DNA of 64,000 bases from a bacterium. GTDB taxonomy: Bacteria; Patescibacteria; Microgenomatia; Levybacterales; UBA12049. This document shows positions 1-8,371 of this stretch, one piece after another (position 1 is the first letter of the stretch; each line of letters opens with the position of its first letter). The position numbers were made by a program, and so were the translations under genes. The notes below the pieces were generated by a model, which ran no database searches, had not been told where the DNA came from, and saw only the letters and a list, made by a program, of their open reading frames with translations. The stretch spans positions 124,001 to 188,000 of the forward strand of contig JAJYDJ010000002.1 in assembly GCA_021777565.1 (NCBI GenBank). The letters are read 5' to 3'.

Positions 1-185
1 TGCAGTTCAGCAATAGTAGATAGGGTTGGGTTAATTGCAAAAAGTCCGAAGCCAGCACATGCCACGAGGGTAAAGGCGAGTGTAGTAAATTTACCGACTC
101 TTTCTTCACCAAATTTTGGAATAATTCTCCCAACCAGCGCACCGGCTGGGATCCTATTAAATACAGATGACGTATTTGTGCTCAT
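1..185 (-). CDS. PilO-like type IV pilus assembly protein (partial, N-terminus only)
   Basis: Only the first ~61 codons are in the window; the gene runs off the left edge. Its ATG overlaps the stop of the PilN-like gene by 4 bp (ATGA), so the two are translationally coupled. The visible protein has a short polar start, then one hydrophobic segment at about residues 29-50 followed by a polar stretch that looks like the start of a coiled coil. A single N-terminal membrane anchor directly after PilN is the usual arrangement of PilO, which forms the inner-membrane alignment complex with PilN. The call rests on this context and topology; the diagnostic C-terminal part is not visible. Confidence 0.6.
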   Translation of the reverse strand, partial: MSTNTSSVFNRIPAGALVGRIIPKFGEERVGKFTTLAFTLVACAGFGLFAINPTLSTIAEL

Positions 186-733
186 AAAATTGGTGCAATA
201 TTTTTTTGTGTAAGAGAAACAACTACGTTAACAATCCCAAGAGAGGGCTTATCGTCAATTTTATCAACACTTGTTGTCATCGTATCTGTTAAGTTACGCA
301 GTTTATCGACAAATTGAGAGGCGCTTATCGCAGAGGTAAATTGCACATCTATACGGGTTGTCCCACCGGTCATGCTTAAGCTGTTGAGTGTAGCTGATTC
401 CGGGATTGCCTGTAAAATTGCCTGTATTCGACTTTGCATTTGTGTATTCACTCCTTCAGCTTTTTGGATAAGCTGGAGACGGGTCTGAACATTGCGATAT
501 TTCTGCTCTTGTTGATTCATTGCAGCAACCAATGCCAATTTTTGCTTTACCTGGTCCTTGGTATCGACAATTTGTTTATCAAGGCTAAATCGATACCCAA
601 ATGCAACCAGTGCAACCAGTTCGGTTAGGACAACAAGTACTCTTCCAATAGTGACAGCCCACGCTAAGGTTTTATCAATAAGTTGGATTTTTCTTCCACG
701 ATATAAATTTACCTGGTTTTCAGGGTTTGGCAT
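182..733 (-). CDS. pilN: PilN-like type IV pilus assembly protein
   Basis: 183 aa. A short cytoplasmic N-terminus with the sequence NLYRGRK resembles the conserved N-terminal motif of PilN, which binds PilM. It is followed by one membrane segment (about residues 28-50), a charged coiled-coil stretch (about 52-100) and a small alpha/beta domain. PilN belongs to the platform that anchors and aligns the type IV pilus machine. The start at 733 is supported by a -10-like TAGACT six bases upstream and no ribosome binding site. The downstream gene overlaps by 4 bp. Confident at family level; the symbol is assigned by analogy. Confidence 0.75.
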   Translation of the reverse strand: MPNPENQVNLYRGRKIQLIDKTLAWAVTIGRVLVVLTELVALVAFGYRFSLDKQIVDTKDQVKQKLALVAAMNQQEQKYRNVQTRLQLIQKAEGVNTQMQSRIQAILQAIPESATLNSLSMTGGTTRIDVQFTSAISASQFVDKLRNLTDTMTTSVDKIDDKPSLGIVNVVVSLTQKNIAPIL

Positions 734-739
734 ATATTT

Positions 740-745
740 AGTCTA
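740..745 (-). promoter_or_regulatory. -10 box of pilN (leaderless type)
   Basis: TAGACT on the minus strand, 6 nt before the pilN ATG. This is the same spacing as many other genes in the window, and no Shine-Dalgarno sequence is present. Confidence 0.45.
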
Positions 746-783
746 CGTGGTGGGAAATATATTGTCAAAAGAAGAGGAGGATA

Positions 784-1029
784 TTATTTACTCTTTGTCC
801 CAAGGAGTTTTGAGATTGCAGATTTGATACGTGCTGCCTTATTCTTATGGATGAGATGACGCTTTGCTGCTTTATCTGCAGCCTTATATGCTAGAGAGAC
901 ATTTTCTGGGGTTGGATGAGTTGTTGATTCTTTTAAGGCCTTTTTCAAGGTTGTCTTAATCGAACGATTTGCAACTGTTCGCTTGACATCTTTACGTAAT
1001 TTTTTCTGCGCTGATTTAATGATTGGCAT
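784..1029 (-). CDS. rpsT: 30S ribosomal protein S20
   Basis: 81 aa, very basic and helical, with the S20 pattern: an N-terminal MPIIKSAQKKLRK segment, a central AYKAADKAAKRHLIHKNKAARIKS segment split over two helices, and a short lysine-rich end. It binds 16S rRNA early in small-subunit assembly. An in-frame start lies further upstream at 1062, but the start at 1029 is preferred because S20 proteins begin with M-(A/P)-x-IKSA and because a TACAAT box lies exactly 6 nt before this ATG. The gene is divergent from murJ and has a separate promoter. Confidence 0.95.
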   Translation of the reverse strand: MPIIKSAQKKLRKDVKRTVANRSIKTTLKKALKESTTHPTPENVSLAYKAADKAAKRHLIHKNKAARIKSAISKLLGTKSK

Positions 1030-1035
1030 AATAAG

Positions 1036-1041
1036 ATTGTA
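1036..1041 (-). promoter_or_regulatory. Extended -10 promoter of rpsT
   Basis: TGC-TACAAT on the minus strand, 6 nt before the rpsT ATG. It lies back to back with the murJ -10 box, only 6 bp away on the other strand, so the two polymerases would compete for the same DNA. Confidence 0.65.
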
Positions 1042-1047
1042 GCATGT

Positions 1048-1053
1048 TATACT
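1048..1053 (+). promoter_or_regulatory. Extended -10 promoter of murJ
   Basis: TGT-TATACT, 12 nt before the murJ ATG, so the predicted mRNA leader is about 6 nt. Confidence 0.65.
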
Positions 1054-1065
1054 GTAAATCACAAT

Positions 1066-2730
1066 ATGTCTACTGCTGCATTACTGAAAAAAGGGTTATC
1101 ACTTCTTCTCAAAAGGCAGACAAATATTCTCTCTGCGGCCCTTGTTATCATGATGACCGTTGTGTTGTCTCAAGTGCTTGGATTAGTGAGGCAAAGACTG
1201 TTAGTCGGAGAATTTGGCGCTTCCAACATCCTTGGCGTTTATCTTGCTTCCTCACGTCTGCCGGATCTCCTTTTTCAAGTAATCATCGCCGGAGGCCTCT
1301 CATCAGCATTCATCCCAGTATTCTCTGATTTCCTTGTGGCACAGAAAAAAGAAGAGGGCTTTAAATTTGCTTCCTCTCTTCTAATATTGTTGTCACTCTC
1401 ATTTATAGGTATCGCAAGTGTATTCTTTATATTCTCGCAGTTCTTTGCATCTTTGATTGCACCTGGATTCTCACATTCAGAGATAGTCCTCATGGGTGAG
1501 TTGATGCGCATTATCTTCTTTGGAGAAGTTCTGTTTATGCTTGGGTGTTTTTTTGCAGCACTCTTGCAGTCATTTGATCACTTTCTCATCCCAGGTATCG
1601 CGGCAGCTACCTATAACTTAGGGATCATTCTTGGTATTCTCTTCTTGAGTCCGTTCTTTGGAATTTTCTCAGCTGCGTATGGTGTCCTTTTGGGTGGTGT
1701 TTTCTTTATCTTGGTACAAGTGCCACTGCTATGGCGCGTTGGGTATCGATTTTCTTTTGTTATTGATATTGGCAGTAGTGCCATAAAGAAAATATTCTCA
1801 CTCATGTGGCCACGAACGATCTCTCTGGGTATTTTTCAACTGGGCAGCTTGCTGACGGTAACACTGATTTCCTTTCTTGCTGATCCAGGAAGAAAATACG
1901 TGATTTTTGACTATGCTCAAACATTGGCTTTTGCGCCTGTTGGGTTATTTGGTCAGACGATGGCCCAGGCAGCTTTCCCGGTTCTTTCTAGAGAGAGAAA
2001 CAAGCCAGATGAGTTTCGCCAAACTTTTTTAACGAGTTTTTACCAGCTTTTTTATCTGGTAATGCCTTTTTCAGTGCTTTTTATCGTGCTTCGCATTCCG
2101 GTCATTAGGCTTATTTATGGAGCAGAGCAGTTTGACTGGAGTGCAACGGTGTTGACCAGTAGGCTTTTGGCTTTGTTTACTCTCGGACTTTTTGCGCAAG
2201 CGTTGACCTATCTTGTTGGTAGAGCATTTTATGCCATGTATGACACCAAAACACCACTACTCATTGGTGGACTGAGTACTATTGTTATGCTGGTGGGTAG
2301 CTTTTTTGCTATCGTGACGTTCCATTTTGATATTCAGAGCCTTGCCCTTATTTATTCACTCGCAAGCATGCTACAGCTCTTCCTGTTGGTTTATCTATTG
2401 CAGAAAAAAACTGGAAGATTTCTTGATCTTGATTTCTTTCTCTCTGTGGGTAAGATTTTGATAGCAACACTTTGTATGGGTGTTGCATTGTATGTTCCAA
2501 TCAAGCTACTTGATAAACTTGTGTTTGATACGACCCACACTATTAATTTAATTATTCTCACAGGTATCTCAAGTATTTTGGGTATGGCAATGTATTTATT
2601 CCTCACATGGCTTCTTCGAGTGAAAGAGGCAGGGATGTTCCTCATTCTCTTTAAAAAGCTTGGTAATTGGCAGTCAATCTTGTCGACCAGCGATGAGCTT
2701 TTAAGTACCCCATCCAAACAACAGAGTTAG
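1066..2730 (+). CDS. murJ: Lipid II flippase MurJ (MviN)
   Basis: 554 aa multi-pass membrane protein of the MOP superfamily, with about 14 hydrophobic segments. The N-terminal region contains the conserved SQVLGLVRQRLL and SSRLPDLLFQ segments and the GGLSSAFIPVF motif typical of MurJ, and later GLFGQTMAQAAFP. It moves lipid-linked peptidoglycan precursor (lipid II) across the membrane, so this cell makes peptidoglycan. Length is slightly above the usual 500-525 aa because of a C-terminal tail. The start follows a TGTTATACT promoter. Confidence 0.93.
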   Translation: MSTAALLKKGLSLLLKRQTNILSAALVIMMTVVLSQVLGLVRQRLLVGEFGASNILGVYLASSRLPDLLFQVIIAGGLSSAFIPVFSDFLVAQKKEEGFKFASSLLILLSLSFIGIASVFFIFSQFFASLIAPGFSHSEIVLMGELMRIIFFGEVLFMLGCFFAALLQSFDHFLIPGIAAATYNLGIILGILFLSPFFGIFSAAYGVLLGGVFFILVQVPLLWRVGYRFSFVIDIGSSAIKKIFSLMWPRTISLGIFQLGSLLTVTLISFLADPGRKYVIFDYAQTLAFAPVGLFGQTMAQAAFPVLSRERNKPDEFRQTFLTSFYQLFYLVMPFSVLFIVLRIPVIRLIYGAEQFDWSATVLTSRLLALFTLGLFAQALTYLVGRAFYAMYDTKTPLLIGGLSTIVMLVGSFFAIVTFHFDIQSLALIYSLASMLQLFLLVYLLQKKTGRFLDLDFFLSVGKILIATLCMGVALYVPIKLLDKLVFDTTHTINLIILTGISSILGMAMYLFLTWLLRVKEAGMFLILFKKLGNWQSILSTSDELLSTPSKQQS

Positions 2731-2760
2731 ACCTATTTGCCTACCGATACCCACTTCTCG

Positions 2761-2766
2761 TATACT
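2761..2766 (+). promoter_or_regulatory. -10 box of lepA
   Basis: TATACT, with a -35-like TTGCCT at 2737-2742 (18 bp spacer). It ends 8 nt before the ATG, which predicts an almost leaderless lepA mRNA. Confidence 0.65.
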
Positions 2767-2774
2767 ACGGCCAT

Positions 2775-4514
2775 ATGACATCCCAACAAACCATACGTAA
2801 TTTTGCCATTATTGCCCATATTGACCATGGTAAATCGACCCTCTCAGATCGTTTTTTGGAACTGACAGGCACAATTGAGCACGACAAACTGGTTAGGCAA
2901 GAGCAGTTTTTAGACCAAAATCCCATTTCCAGAGAACGTGGGATTACTATTAAACTGGCTCCGGTGCGCATGAAGTATCGCTATCATGAGAGTGAATACG
3001 CACTTAATCTGATTGATACGCCAGGTCACGTGGATTTTTCATACGAAGTATCTCGTACTTTGGCTGCGTGTGAAGGGGCAATCCTATTGGTCGATGCCAC
3101 GAAAGGGGTACAGGCACAAACTGTAGCCCACTTGAGAGAAGCCAGAAAACAAAATCTTGTTATTATTCCTGCTATCAACAAGATCGATGCCCCGATGGCA
3201 ATGCCAGAAAAGACAGTGAAGCAACTTGAACTGCTCGGCTTTGCAAAAGAGCAGATGAGCTTTATTTCAGCTCGAACTGGTGAAGGCGTGCAGGATCTTT
3301 TAAACAGAGTAGTTGATCAGCTGCCAGCGCCAATAGGAGTAGAGCAGAACAGTCTTCGGGCACTCGTTTTTGATGCGGTGTATGACGAGCATCGTGGTGT
3401 CATCGCCTTTGTACGTATTGTAGATGGCAGTTTAAAAACAGGGGACAGCATCCGTTTTATGCAGAGTGATGAAAGAACAAACGTTCTGGATTGTGGTATT
3501 TTTACTCCAAGTCTTCTCACACAAGGGCAGTTGACCACCGGAGCTATTGGATATGTTGTTACTGGAATTAAAGATATTAGAAAAGCGAGGGTAGGAGATA
3601 CTATCACTGTCTTTGGCCCGCAAGCAGCGAGTGAACCACTCCCTGGATATAGCACCCCGAAACCAATGGTGTTTTTTGGGATTTATCCTCGCAGTACTGA
3701 TGAATTATTGCTTCTAAGGCAATCAATTGAAAAACTTGCGCTTATGGATGCATCGATTACGTATCACGAAGAATATTCATCTTTCCTTGGGAGTGGGTTC
3801 CGTGTCGGATTTTTAGGTTTGCTGCATGCAGATATTTTCAAGCAACGTTTAGTAAGAGAGTTTCATGTAGATCCATTATTTACGCTCCCTCAAGTGCTCT
3901 ATGAAAAAAATGCAGAAGGTAATTTTGAAGAGCCATTTATGCGACTGACTATATTAGTCCCGACCGACTATGTGGGCGGTGTGATGACGGTGTGTCAGAA
4001 AAAACGTGGGGAGCTAACAGGCATGGAATATCAGGATACGAACGTGACTCTTACGTATGAGATGCCATATGCGTCCTTTCTCAAAGGATTATCACCGGAC
4101 TTAAAATCAGTCTCCGCGGGATATGCGAGTATTGATTACGAAACGATTGGTTATCGAACCGCTGACCTTGTCCCACTTGAAGTGCGAGTAAACGATGTCC
4201 CTGTTGATGTATTGTCGGAGTATGCGTATCGGGATGAAGCAGAATATCTTGGGCGTGAAAAAGTAGCCAAGCTCAAAGAAGCGCTTCCTCGCCAGCAGAT
4301 TAGACAAATCCTCCAGTGTGCAATTTATGGGAAAATTGTTGCGCGTGAAGATATTCCACCCTACCGTAAAGACGTGTTAGCCAAGATGAGTGGAGGAGAT
4401 AGAACACGAAAAGACAAACTTTTGGAAGCGCAGAAAAAAGGCAAAAAGAAGATGCAGACAATTTCAAAGATTGATATTCCACAGGAAGCATTATTTGGAT
4501 TGTTAAATACTTAA
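2775..4514 (+). CDS. lepA: Elongation factor 4 (back-translocating GTPase LepA)
   Basis: 579 aa, near the usual ~600 aa. The G domain carries AHIDHGKSTL (G1), RERGITI (G2), DTPGHVDF (G3) and NKID (G4), followed by the domain II barrel, the two EF-G-like alpha/beta domains, and the LepA-specific C-terminal domain rich in lysine (GGDRTRKDKLLEAQKKGKKK). It acts on stalled or mistranslocated ribosomes and in 30S biogenesis. Its TAA overlaps the stop codon of the convergent surface-protein gene. Confidence 0.96.
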   Translation: MTSQQTIRNFAIIAHIDHGKSTLSDRFLELTGTIEHDKLVRQEQFLDQNPISRERGITIKLAPVRMKYRYHESEYALNLIDTPGHVDFSYEVSRTLAACEGAILLVDATKGVQAQTVAHLREARKQNLVIIPAINKIDAPMAMPEKTVKQLELLGFAKEQMSFISARTGEGVQDLLNRVVDQLPAPIGVEQNSLRALVFDAVYDEHRGVIAFVRIVDGSLKTGDSIRFMQSDERTNVLDCGIFTPSLLTQGQLTTGAIGYVVTGIKDIRKARVGDTITVFGPQAASEPLPGYSTPKPMVFFGIYPRSTDELLLLRQSIEKLALMDASITYHEEYSSFLGSGFRVGFLGLLHADIFKQRLVREFHVDPLFTLPQVLYEKNAEGNFEEPFMRLTILVPTDYVGGVMTVCQKKRGELTGMEYQDTNVTLTYEMPYASFLKGLSPDLKSVSAGYASIDYETIGYRTADLVPLEVRVNDVPVDVLSEYAYRDEAEYLGREKVAKLKEALPRQQIRQILQCAIYGKIVAREDIPPYRKDVLAKMSGGDRTRKDKLLEAQKKGKKKMQTISKIDIPQEALFGLLNT

Positions 4515-5383
4515 AGCGCTAAAAGAAGAATACCTCCAACTGTTATAAGTGCTCCGACAATTCCAGTTCCAATAATAATCTCAGATGGTCCGGTACTCGG
4601 AAGTTGTTTGGTCCCTGTTGGAGACGGGGTTGCAACTGATTTTGTCGGTGTCGCTGACGTCGACGAGGATGGCGTAACGGTTACACCACCGCCAGTACCA
4701 CCACCAGTACCTCCACCCGTTCCTCCGCCACCGCTTGTGGGTTGTGTTGGGACTGGTGTCTCAGTTGGTGTTGGTGCACCGGTTGGTCCTGGTGTCGGAG
4801 TTGGGACAGGGAGAATTGTAATGCTTGCATCATTTGCACTAGCGAGTACATTCTCTGCAGGTTGATCAGAACTTGCGATAGAGAGAATTTGGGTATTACT
4901 CTGATCAAATCGCAGAATTGGTGTGAGATTAGTATCTGTTGGCGAGGCTGCGGTGAAGTTAAGGTTGCCAATCAGGATCTGACTTGAACCAGTGAGTGGT
5001 CGTCCGGTTGCGCCGATAGACATAGTGACCTTTACTTCACAGATATTTGACTGGCATGAGACCGTTGGGCCATCAAGAGTGGTAGGAAGTTGTGCTTGAT
5101 AATCCGTCAAGACTGATGCAGAACTTGCTACCGATAGCTTGTCACTATCATAGGTAATGCCTAATCGAACAAAAGAAACAACGTTGTTGTTTGGCGTTAC
5201 ATAGATCCCTACACGCACAGTATCACCCACATAAAACTGCTTCGTTAGTCCAAAAGAGAGAGTAGTAGATTTGGCAGCACCAATTTGACGCGACGTCTGT
5301 TGTTGCAAGAACATAATAGTGACGGGGACGGCAAGAAGTACTAGGAGGAATCCACCAAGCAAAAATAGTCTACCACGTGACAT
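4511..5383 (-). CDS. Cohesin-like surface protein with LPXTG-like C-terminus
   Basis: 290 aa. It has an N-terminal hydrophobic segment (residues 5-26), a beta-rich domain (about 38-192) that resembles the cohesin/carbohydrate-binding fold family (VGDTVRVGIYV, SFVRLGITYDSDKL), then a low-complexity linker of Pro-Thr and Gly-Gly-Gly-Thr repeats (193-258). The end is LPSTG (261-265) plus a hydrophobic helix to the last residue. This is a sortase-type sorting signal, except that the usual positively charged tail is missing. It is probably displayed on the cell surface; the sortase at 63065-63781 is a candidate partner. Its stop codon overlaps that of lepA. The family name cohesin is an inference from pattern, not a search. 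Confidence 0.65.
   Translation of the reverse strand: MSRGRLFLLGGFLLVLLAVPVTIMFLQQQTSRQIGAAKSTTLSFGLTKQFYVGDTVRVGIYVTPNNNVVSFVRLGITYDSDKLSVASSASVLTDYQAQLPTTLDGPTVSCQSNICEVKVTMSIGATGRPLTGSSQILIGNLNFTAASPTDTNLTPILRFDQSNTQILSIASSDQPAENVLASANDASITILPVPTPTPGPTGAPTPTETPVPTQPTSGGGGTGGGTGGGTGGGVTVTPSSSTSATPTKSVATPSPTGTKQLPSTGPSEIIIGTGIVGALITVGGILLLAL
4681..4740 (-). repeat. Low-complexity Gly-Gly-Gly-Thr coding repeat
   Basis: A short tandem run of (accaccgccagt)-like units that encodes GGGT repeats in the linker of the surface protein. Such runs are prone to slippage and may vary in length between strains. Confidence 0.7.
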
Positions 5384-5465
5384 ACATCCATCGTATGAGA
5401 TATATATAGTACTGTCAAGGAAGTGAGGCCGTTTTGAAACTTAATAGAAAAGAGACTGAGGGTAG

Positions 5466-5494
5466 TTGACCTCAAAATCTCTTTTGAGTATAAT
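5466..5494 (+). promoter_or_regulatory. Consensus sigma-70 promoter of groES-groEL
   Basis: TTGACC (5466-5471), 17 bp spacer, TATAAT (5489-5494). This is the best -35/-10 pair in the window. The expected start near 5501 leaves a leader of about 20 nt before the groES ATG, and this leader has no Shine-Dalgarno sequence. Confidence 0.85.
5471..5488 (+). promoter_or_regulatory. Inverted repeat (possible operator) between -35 and -10 of groES
   Basis: CTCAAAA-TCTC-TTTTGAG: perfect 7-bp arms with a 4-nt centre, lying from the last base of the -35 box to the base before the -10 box. The position is ideal for a repressor. It is not a CIRCE element, unlike the repeat at hrcA. Confidence 0.5.
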
Positions 5495-5520
5495 TTGAGC
5501 AGTCTTCAATAAATTTTACT

Positions 5521-5808
5521 ATGACTGTAACACCACTTTTTGATAATGTTTTAATTGAGCCGCTAGAGAGCGAAACTCAGACCGCATCTGGACTCTATTT
5601 GCCTGACAACGCTAAAGAAAAACCTCAGATGGGTAAAGTTGTCGCTGTTGGGAAAGGGAAAGTACATCCTGATGGGAAAGTAACTGCTATGGTCGTCACC
5701 GTTGGTCAGACTGTTGTGTACAAGCAGTGGGGTGGCACCGAGGTAAAAGTCGATGGAAAAGATATGAAACTGGTAAGTCAGGAGGATATCCTGGCAGTCG
5801 TTGCATAA
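5521..5808 (+). CDS. groS: Co-chaperonin GroES
   Basis: 95 aa, the normal length for the family. It shows the GroES start (TPLFDNVLIEPL), the mobile-loop region (SETQTASGLYLPDNAKEKPQ, residues ~18-37) and the conserved GKVVAVGKGK and KQWGGTEVKVDGKD segments. It forms the lid of the GroEL folding chamber. It is followed 3 nt later by groEL in one transcription unit. Confidence 0.97.
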   Translation: MTVTPLFDNVLIEPLESETQTASGLYLPDNAKEKPQMGKVVAVGKGKVHPDGKVTAMVVTVGQTVVYKQWGGTEVKVDGKDMKLVSQEDILAVVA

Positions 5809-5811
5809 CAT

Positions 5812-7452
5812 ATGGCAAAACAAATTATTTACGGGCAAGAAGCACAACAAAAACTTATTGAGGGTGTGAATAAACTTGCGCAGGCAGTTGTCACTACTCT
5901 TGGACCAAAGGGACGTAATGTCGCCTTGGATAAAAAGTATGGTGGACCTCATGTCATTCATGATGGGGTGACTGTTGCCAAAGAAATCGAACTTCCAGAC
6001 CCATTTGAGAATATGGGTGCTCAGATGGTTAAGCAGGCATCGTCAAAGACTGCAGACAATGCTGGTGATGGTACAACCACCGCGACACTTCTAGCCAAAG
6101 CAATTGTGAATGTTGGCTTTACTCATGTGACTGCCGGTGCCAATCCAATGATTCTCAAAAATGGTATAGAGAAAGCAGTAGAGGCGGTAGTTGCCGAAAT
6201 TAAAAAGATGAGTACACCAGTGAAGGAAGATGAGATAGAAAAAGTAGCTACGGTATCAGCACAGGATGAAATGATAGGCAAGATGATTGCTGAGGTATTG
6301 AAAAAAGTTGGCAAGGACGGAGTGGTGACGGTAGAAGATGGTAAGGGAATGGAGTTTTTCACCGAATACAAAGAAGGTATGGAATTTGACAAAGGATATG
6401 TCTCAGGATATTTTGCAACCAATACTGACAAGATGGAGGCAGAAATTGATGATCCATATATTCTGATTACTGATCAAAAAGTTTCTAGTATGCAGGAACT
6501 GTTGCCTTTCTTGGAAAGCCTTATTAAGGTGAGTAAAAATCTCGTTATTATTGCTGATGATATTGATGGTGAAGCGCTCACTACATTAGTACTTAATAAA
6601 CTCAAAGGAACTATCAATGCCCTCGCAATTAAAGCCCCTGGATTCGGTGATCGTCGCAAAGAAATGTTGCAAGATATAGCTATCCTCACTGGTGGTACCG
6701 TCATCTCTAATGACATAGGGCGTAAGCTCGATAGTGTCACGCTTGAGGACTGTGGAAGAGCTGACAAAGTGTGGGCAGATAAAGAAGCTACTCGTATTAT
6801 CGGTGGTAAAGGTGATCAAAAAGCGATAGAAGCTCGCGTCGCGCAGATTAAGGGTGCCATGGAGAAGTCTACCTCTGATTTTGACAAAGAAAAACTGCAG
6901 GAGAGACTAGCTAAACTTTCAGGTGGAGTTGGCGTTATTAACGTTGGCGCTGCCACAGAAATTCAGATGAAAGAGCGCAAAGAGCGTGTCAACGACGCGG
7001 TTGCCGCCACAAAGGCAGCATTAGAAGAGGGAATTGTGCCTGGTGGTGGTGTCGCACTTCTGAAGGCTCGCAAGGTACTGCCAGCTTTGAAAGAAAAATT
7101 GACAGCTGATGATGAGAAGTTGGGCGTAGAGATTTTATATGATGCACTCGCAGAACCAATTAAAGGAATTGTTACTAACGCTGGTGTCGATCCTGAGATG
7201 GTGATTCGAACAGTAGAGGATAAAGAGCATGCAAAAGAGGAAGATTATGGCTACAATGTCATGACTAACCAGTTTGGTTCTATGCTCAAAGCTGGGGTTT
7301 TAGATCCAGCGAAGGTAACCCGAAGCGCTGTCCAAAATGCATCCAGTGTCGCCATGATGATTTTAACCACAGAATCATTGATTACTGATATTCCAGAGCC
7401 AAAAACACCAACTCCTGTCACGCCTGATATGGGTGGCATGGGGATGTACTAA
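5812..7452 (+). CDS. groL: Chaperonin GroEL
   Basis: 546 aa, full length. It contains the LGPKGRNV segment, the nucleotide-binding GDGTTTATLLA segment, the apical-domain SGYFATN, and the conserved EEGIVPGGGVALL near the C-terminus, and it ends in a short GGMGMY tail. It folds proteins in the cytoplasm with ATP and GroES. Many CPR genomes carry GroEL, but the operon's regulatory repeat here is unusual (see 5471-5488). Confidence 0.97.
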   Translation: MAKQIIYGQEAQQKLIEGVNKLAQAVVTTLGPKGRNVALDKKYGGPHVIHDGVTVAKEIELPDPFENMGAQMVKQASSKTADNAGDGTTTATLLAKAIVNVGFTHVTAGANPMILKNGIEKAVEAVVAEIKKMSTPVKEDEIEKVATVSAQDEMIGKMIAEVLKKVGKDGVVTVEDGKGMEFFTEYKEGMEFDKGYVSGYFATNTDKMEAEIDDPYILITDQKVSSMQELLPFLESLIKVSKNLVIIADDIDGEALTTLVLNKLKGTINALAIKAPGFGDRRKEMLQDIAILTGGTVISNDIGRKLDSVTLEDCGRADKVWADKEATRIIGGKGDQKAIEARVAQIKGAMEKSTSDFDKEKLQERLAKLSGGVGVINVGAATEIQMKERKERVNDAVAATKAALEEGIVPGGGVALLKARKVLPALKEKLTADDEKLGVEILYDALAEPIKGIVTNAGVDPEMVIRTVEDKEHAKEEDYGYNVMTNQFGSMLKAGVLDPAKVTRSAVQNASSVAMMILTTESLITDIPEPKTPTPVTPDMGGMGMY

Positions 7453-7463
7453 ATTATACCTGC

Positions 7464-7469
7464 TATACT
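7464..7469 (+). promoter_or_regulatory. Extended -10 promoter of the DMT transporter gene
   Basis: TGC-TATACT ending 6 nt before the ATG, just after the groEL stop. This predicts a separate, leaderless transcript. Confidence 0.6.
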
Positions 7470-7475
7470 TACTTC

Positions 7476-8330
7476 ATGCCTCTGTGGTTACTTTTTACGC
7501 TGTTAAGTATCTTAGGTTGGTCCTTTGGTGAGTTTTTTGCCAAGAAGGGGTTTGATGATGTCACGCCTGTCTGGACAAATATCATCGCTTGCTGGCTGGG
7601 ATTTTTGGTATATCTTCCGATTATTTTCATTTTTGGCAGGTCTTCACTGGTTCCGATAAATGGAGTAAATATTGTGTTCATTACTATCGCGTGCATATGC
7701 TATCTGAGTTATTTTTATGCTCTTTCTAAAGGCAAGCTTGCCCTTACTACAACAGTGCTTTCAACCTACCCTTTGGTGACCATCGTTTGTGCACAGCTTT
7801 TCTTGCATGAGCACGTCACCTTGCCTCAGACGATTGGTATTGGTCTTATTCTCGTAAGTGTCGTGGCACTTGGTATACAAGAGGCTTTACTCCAAAAAGA
7901 ACGATTTGTCTGGGGGAACTGGCTTCTATGGGGATTTTTTGCTGCATTTCTCAACGGGATCGCAGACTTTCTTAATAAAGTGGTGATAAATCAAGTTGGC
8001 GCGTTTTCTCAGTCACTTGCATTTATTCTCATTATCCAGTTTGTATGTCTTGGGAATTACCTCTGGGACAAAAAGGGAAGGAAGCTTCCAAAATTGAACC
8101 TGAGACACCTCTTCCCGACACTTGTTGGAGGATTGCTTGTTGCTGCTGGCACTATGGCCATGCTTTTTGCCTTCCAATATGGACCGGCTACCGTCGTAGC
8201 TCCGGCAACTTCGGCATATGTTGTCGTCACGATCCTTTTGTCTTTTATTTTCTTGAAAGAGAAGGTAAGTTCTATACAGTTTTTGCTTATGGTGACGACC
8301 CTTTTAGGGGTGTTCTTACTAAGTCGATAA
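7476..8330 (+). CDS. EamA/DMT-superfamily membrane transporter
   Basis: 284 aa with about 10 hydrophobic segments in two repeats of five, the drug/metabolite transporter layout. Each half ends with the typical pattern (LYALSKGKLALTTTVLSTYPLVTIV; FAFQYGPATVVAPATSAYVVVTILLSFIFLKEKV, given here as family landmarks). The first two-residue WSFGEFFAKKG segment resembles EamA starts. The substrate cannot be read from the sequence; the family exports metabolites such as amino acids, or takes up nucleotide sugars. The start follows an extended -10 at leaderless spacing. Confidence 0.8.
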   Translation: MPLWLLFTLLSILGWSFGEFFAKKGFDDVTPVWTNIIACWLGFLVYLPIIFIFGRSSLVPINGVNIVFITIACICYLSYFYALSKGKLALTTTVLSTYPLVTIVCAQLFLHEHVTLPQTIGIGLILVSVVALGIQEALLQKERFVWGNWLLWGFFAAFLNGIADFLNKVVINQVGAFSQSLAFILIIQFVCLGNYLWDKKGRKLPKLNLRHLFPTLVGGLLVAAGTMAMLFAFQYGPATVVAPATSAYVVVTILLSFIFLKEKVSSIQFLLMVTTLLGVFLLSR

Positions 8331-8357
8331 CAAGCTTGTTTTCAGGCACAGTTATGC

Positions 8358-8363
8358 TATACT
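8358..8363 (+). promoter_or_regulatory. Extended -10 promoter of the queuosine-salvage gene
   Basis: TGC-TATACT ending 8 nt before the ATG at 8372; no ribosome binding site. Confidence 0.6.
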
Positions 8364-8371
8364 GGTGACGA

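Noticed and set aside
4681..4740. Repetitive sequence that might be a CRISPR or VNTR
   Set aside because: Units are short, in frame and encode GGGT; no spacers.
4608..4971. Open frames opposite the Gly/Thr-repeat region
   Set aside because: They only read the repeat linker of the surface protein on the other strand (Val-Gly-Val and Pro-Pro-Val runs).
5401..5520. CIRCE element expected before groES
   Set aside because: No TTAGCACTC-N9-GAGTGCTAA-like sequence is present; only the CTCAAAA/TTTTGAG repeat.
8327..8345. Palindrome AACAAGCTTGTT as terminator of the DMT gene
   Set aside because: It has no loop and only a short T tract; probably chance.
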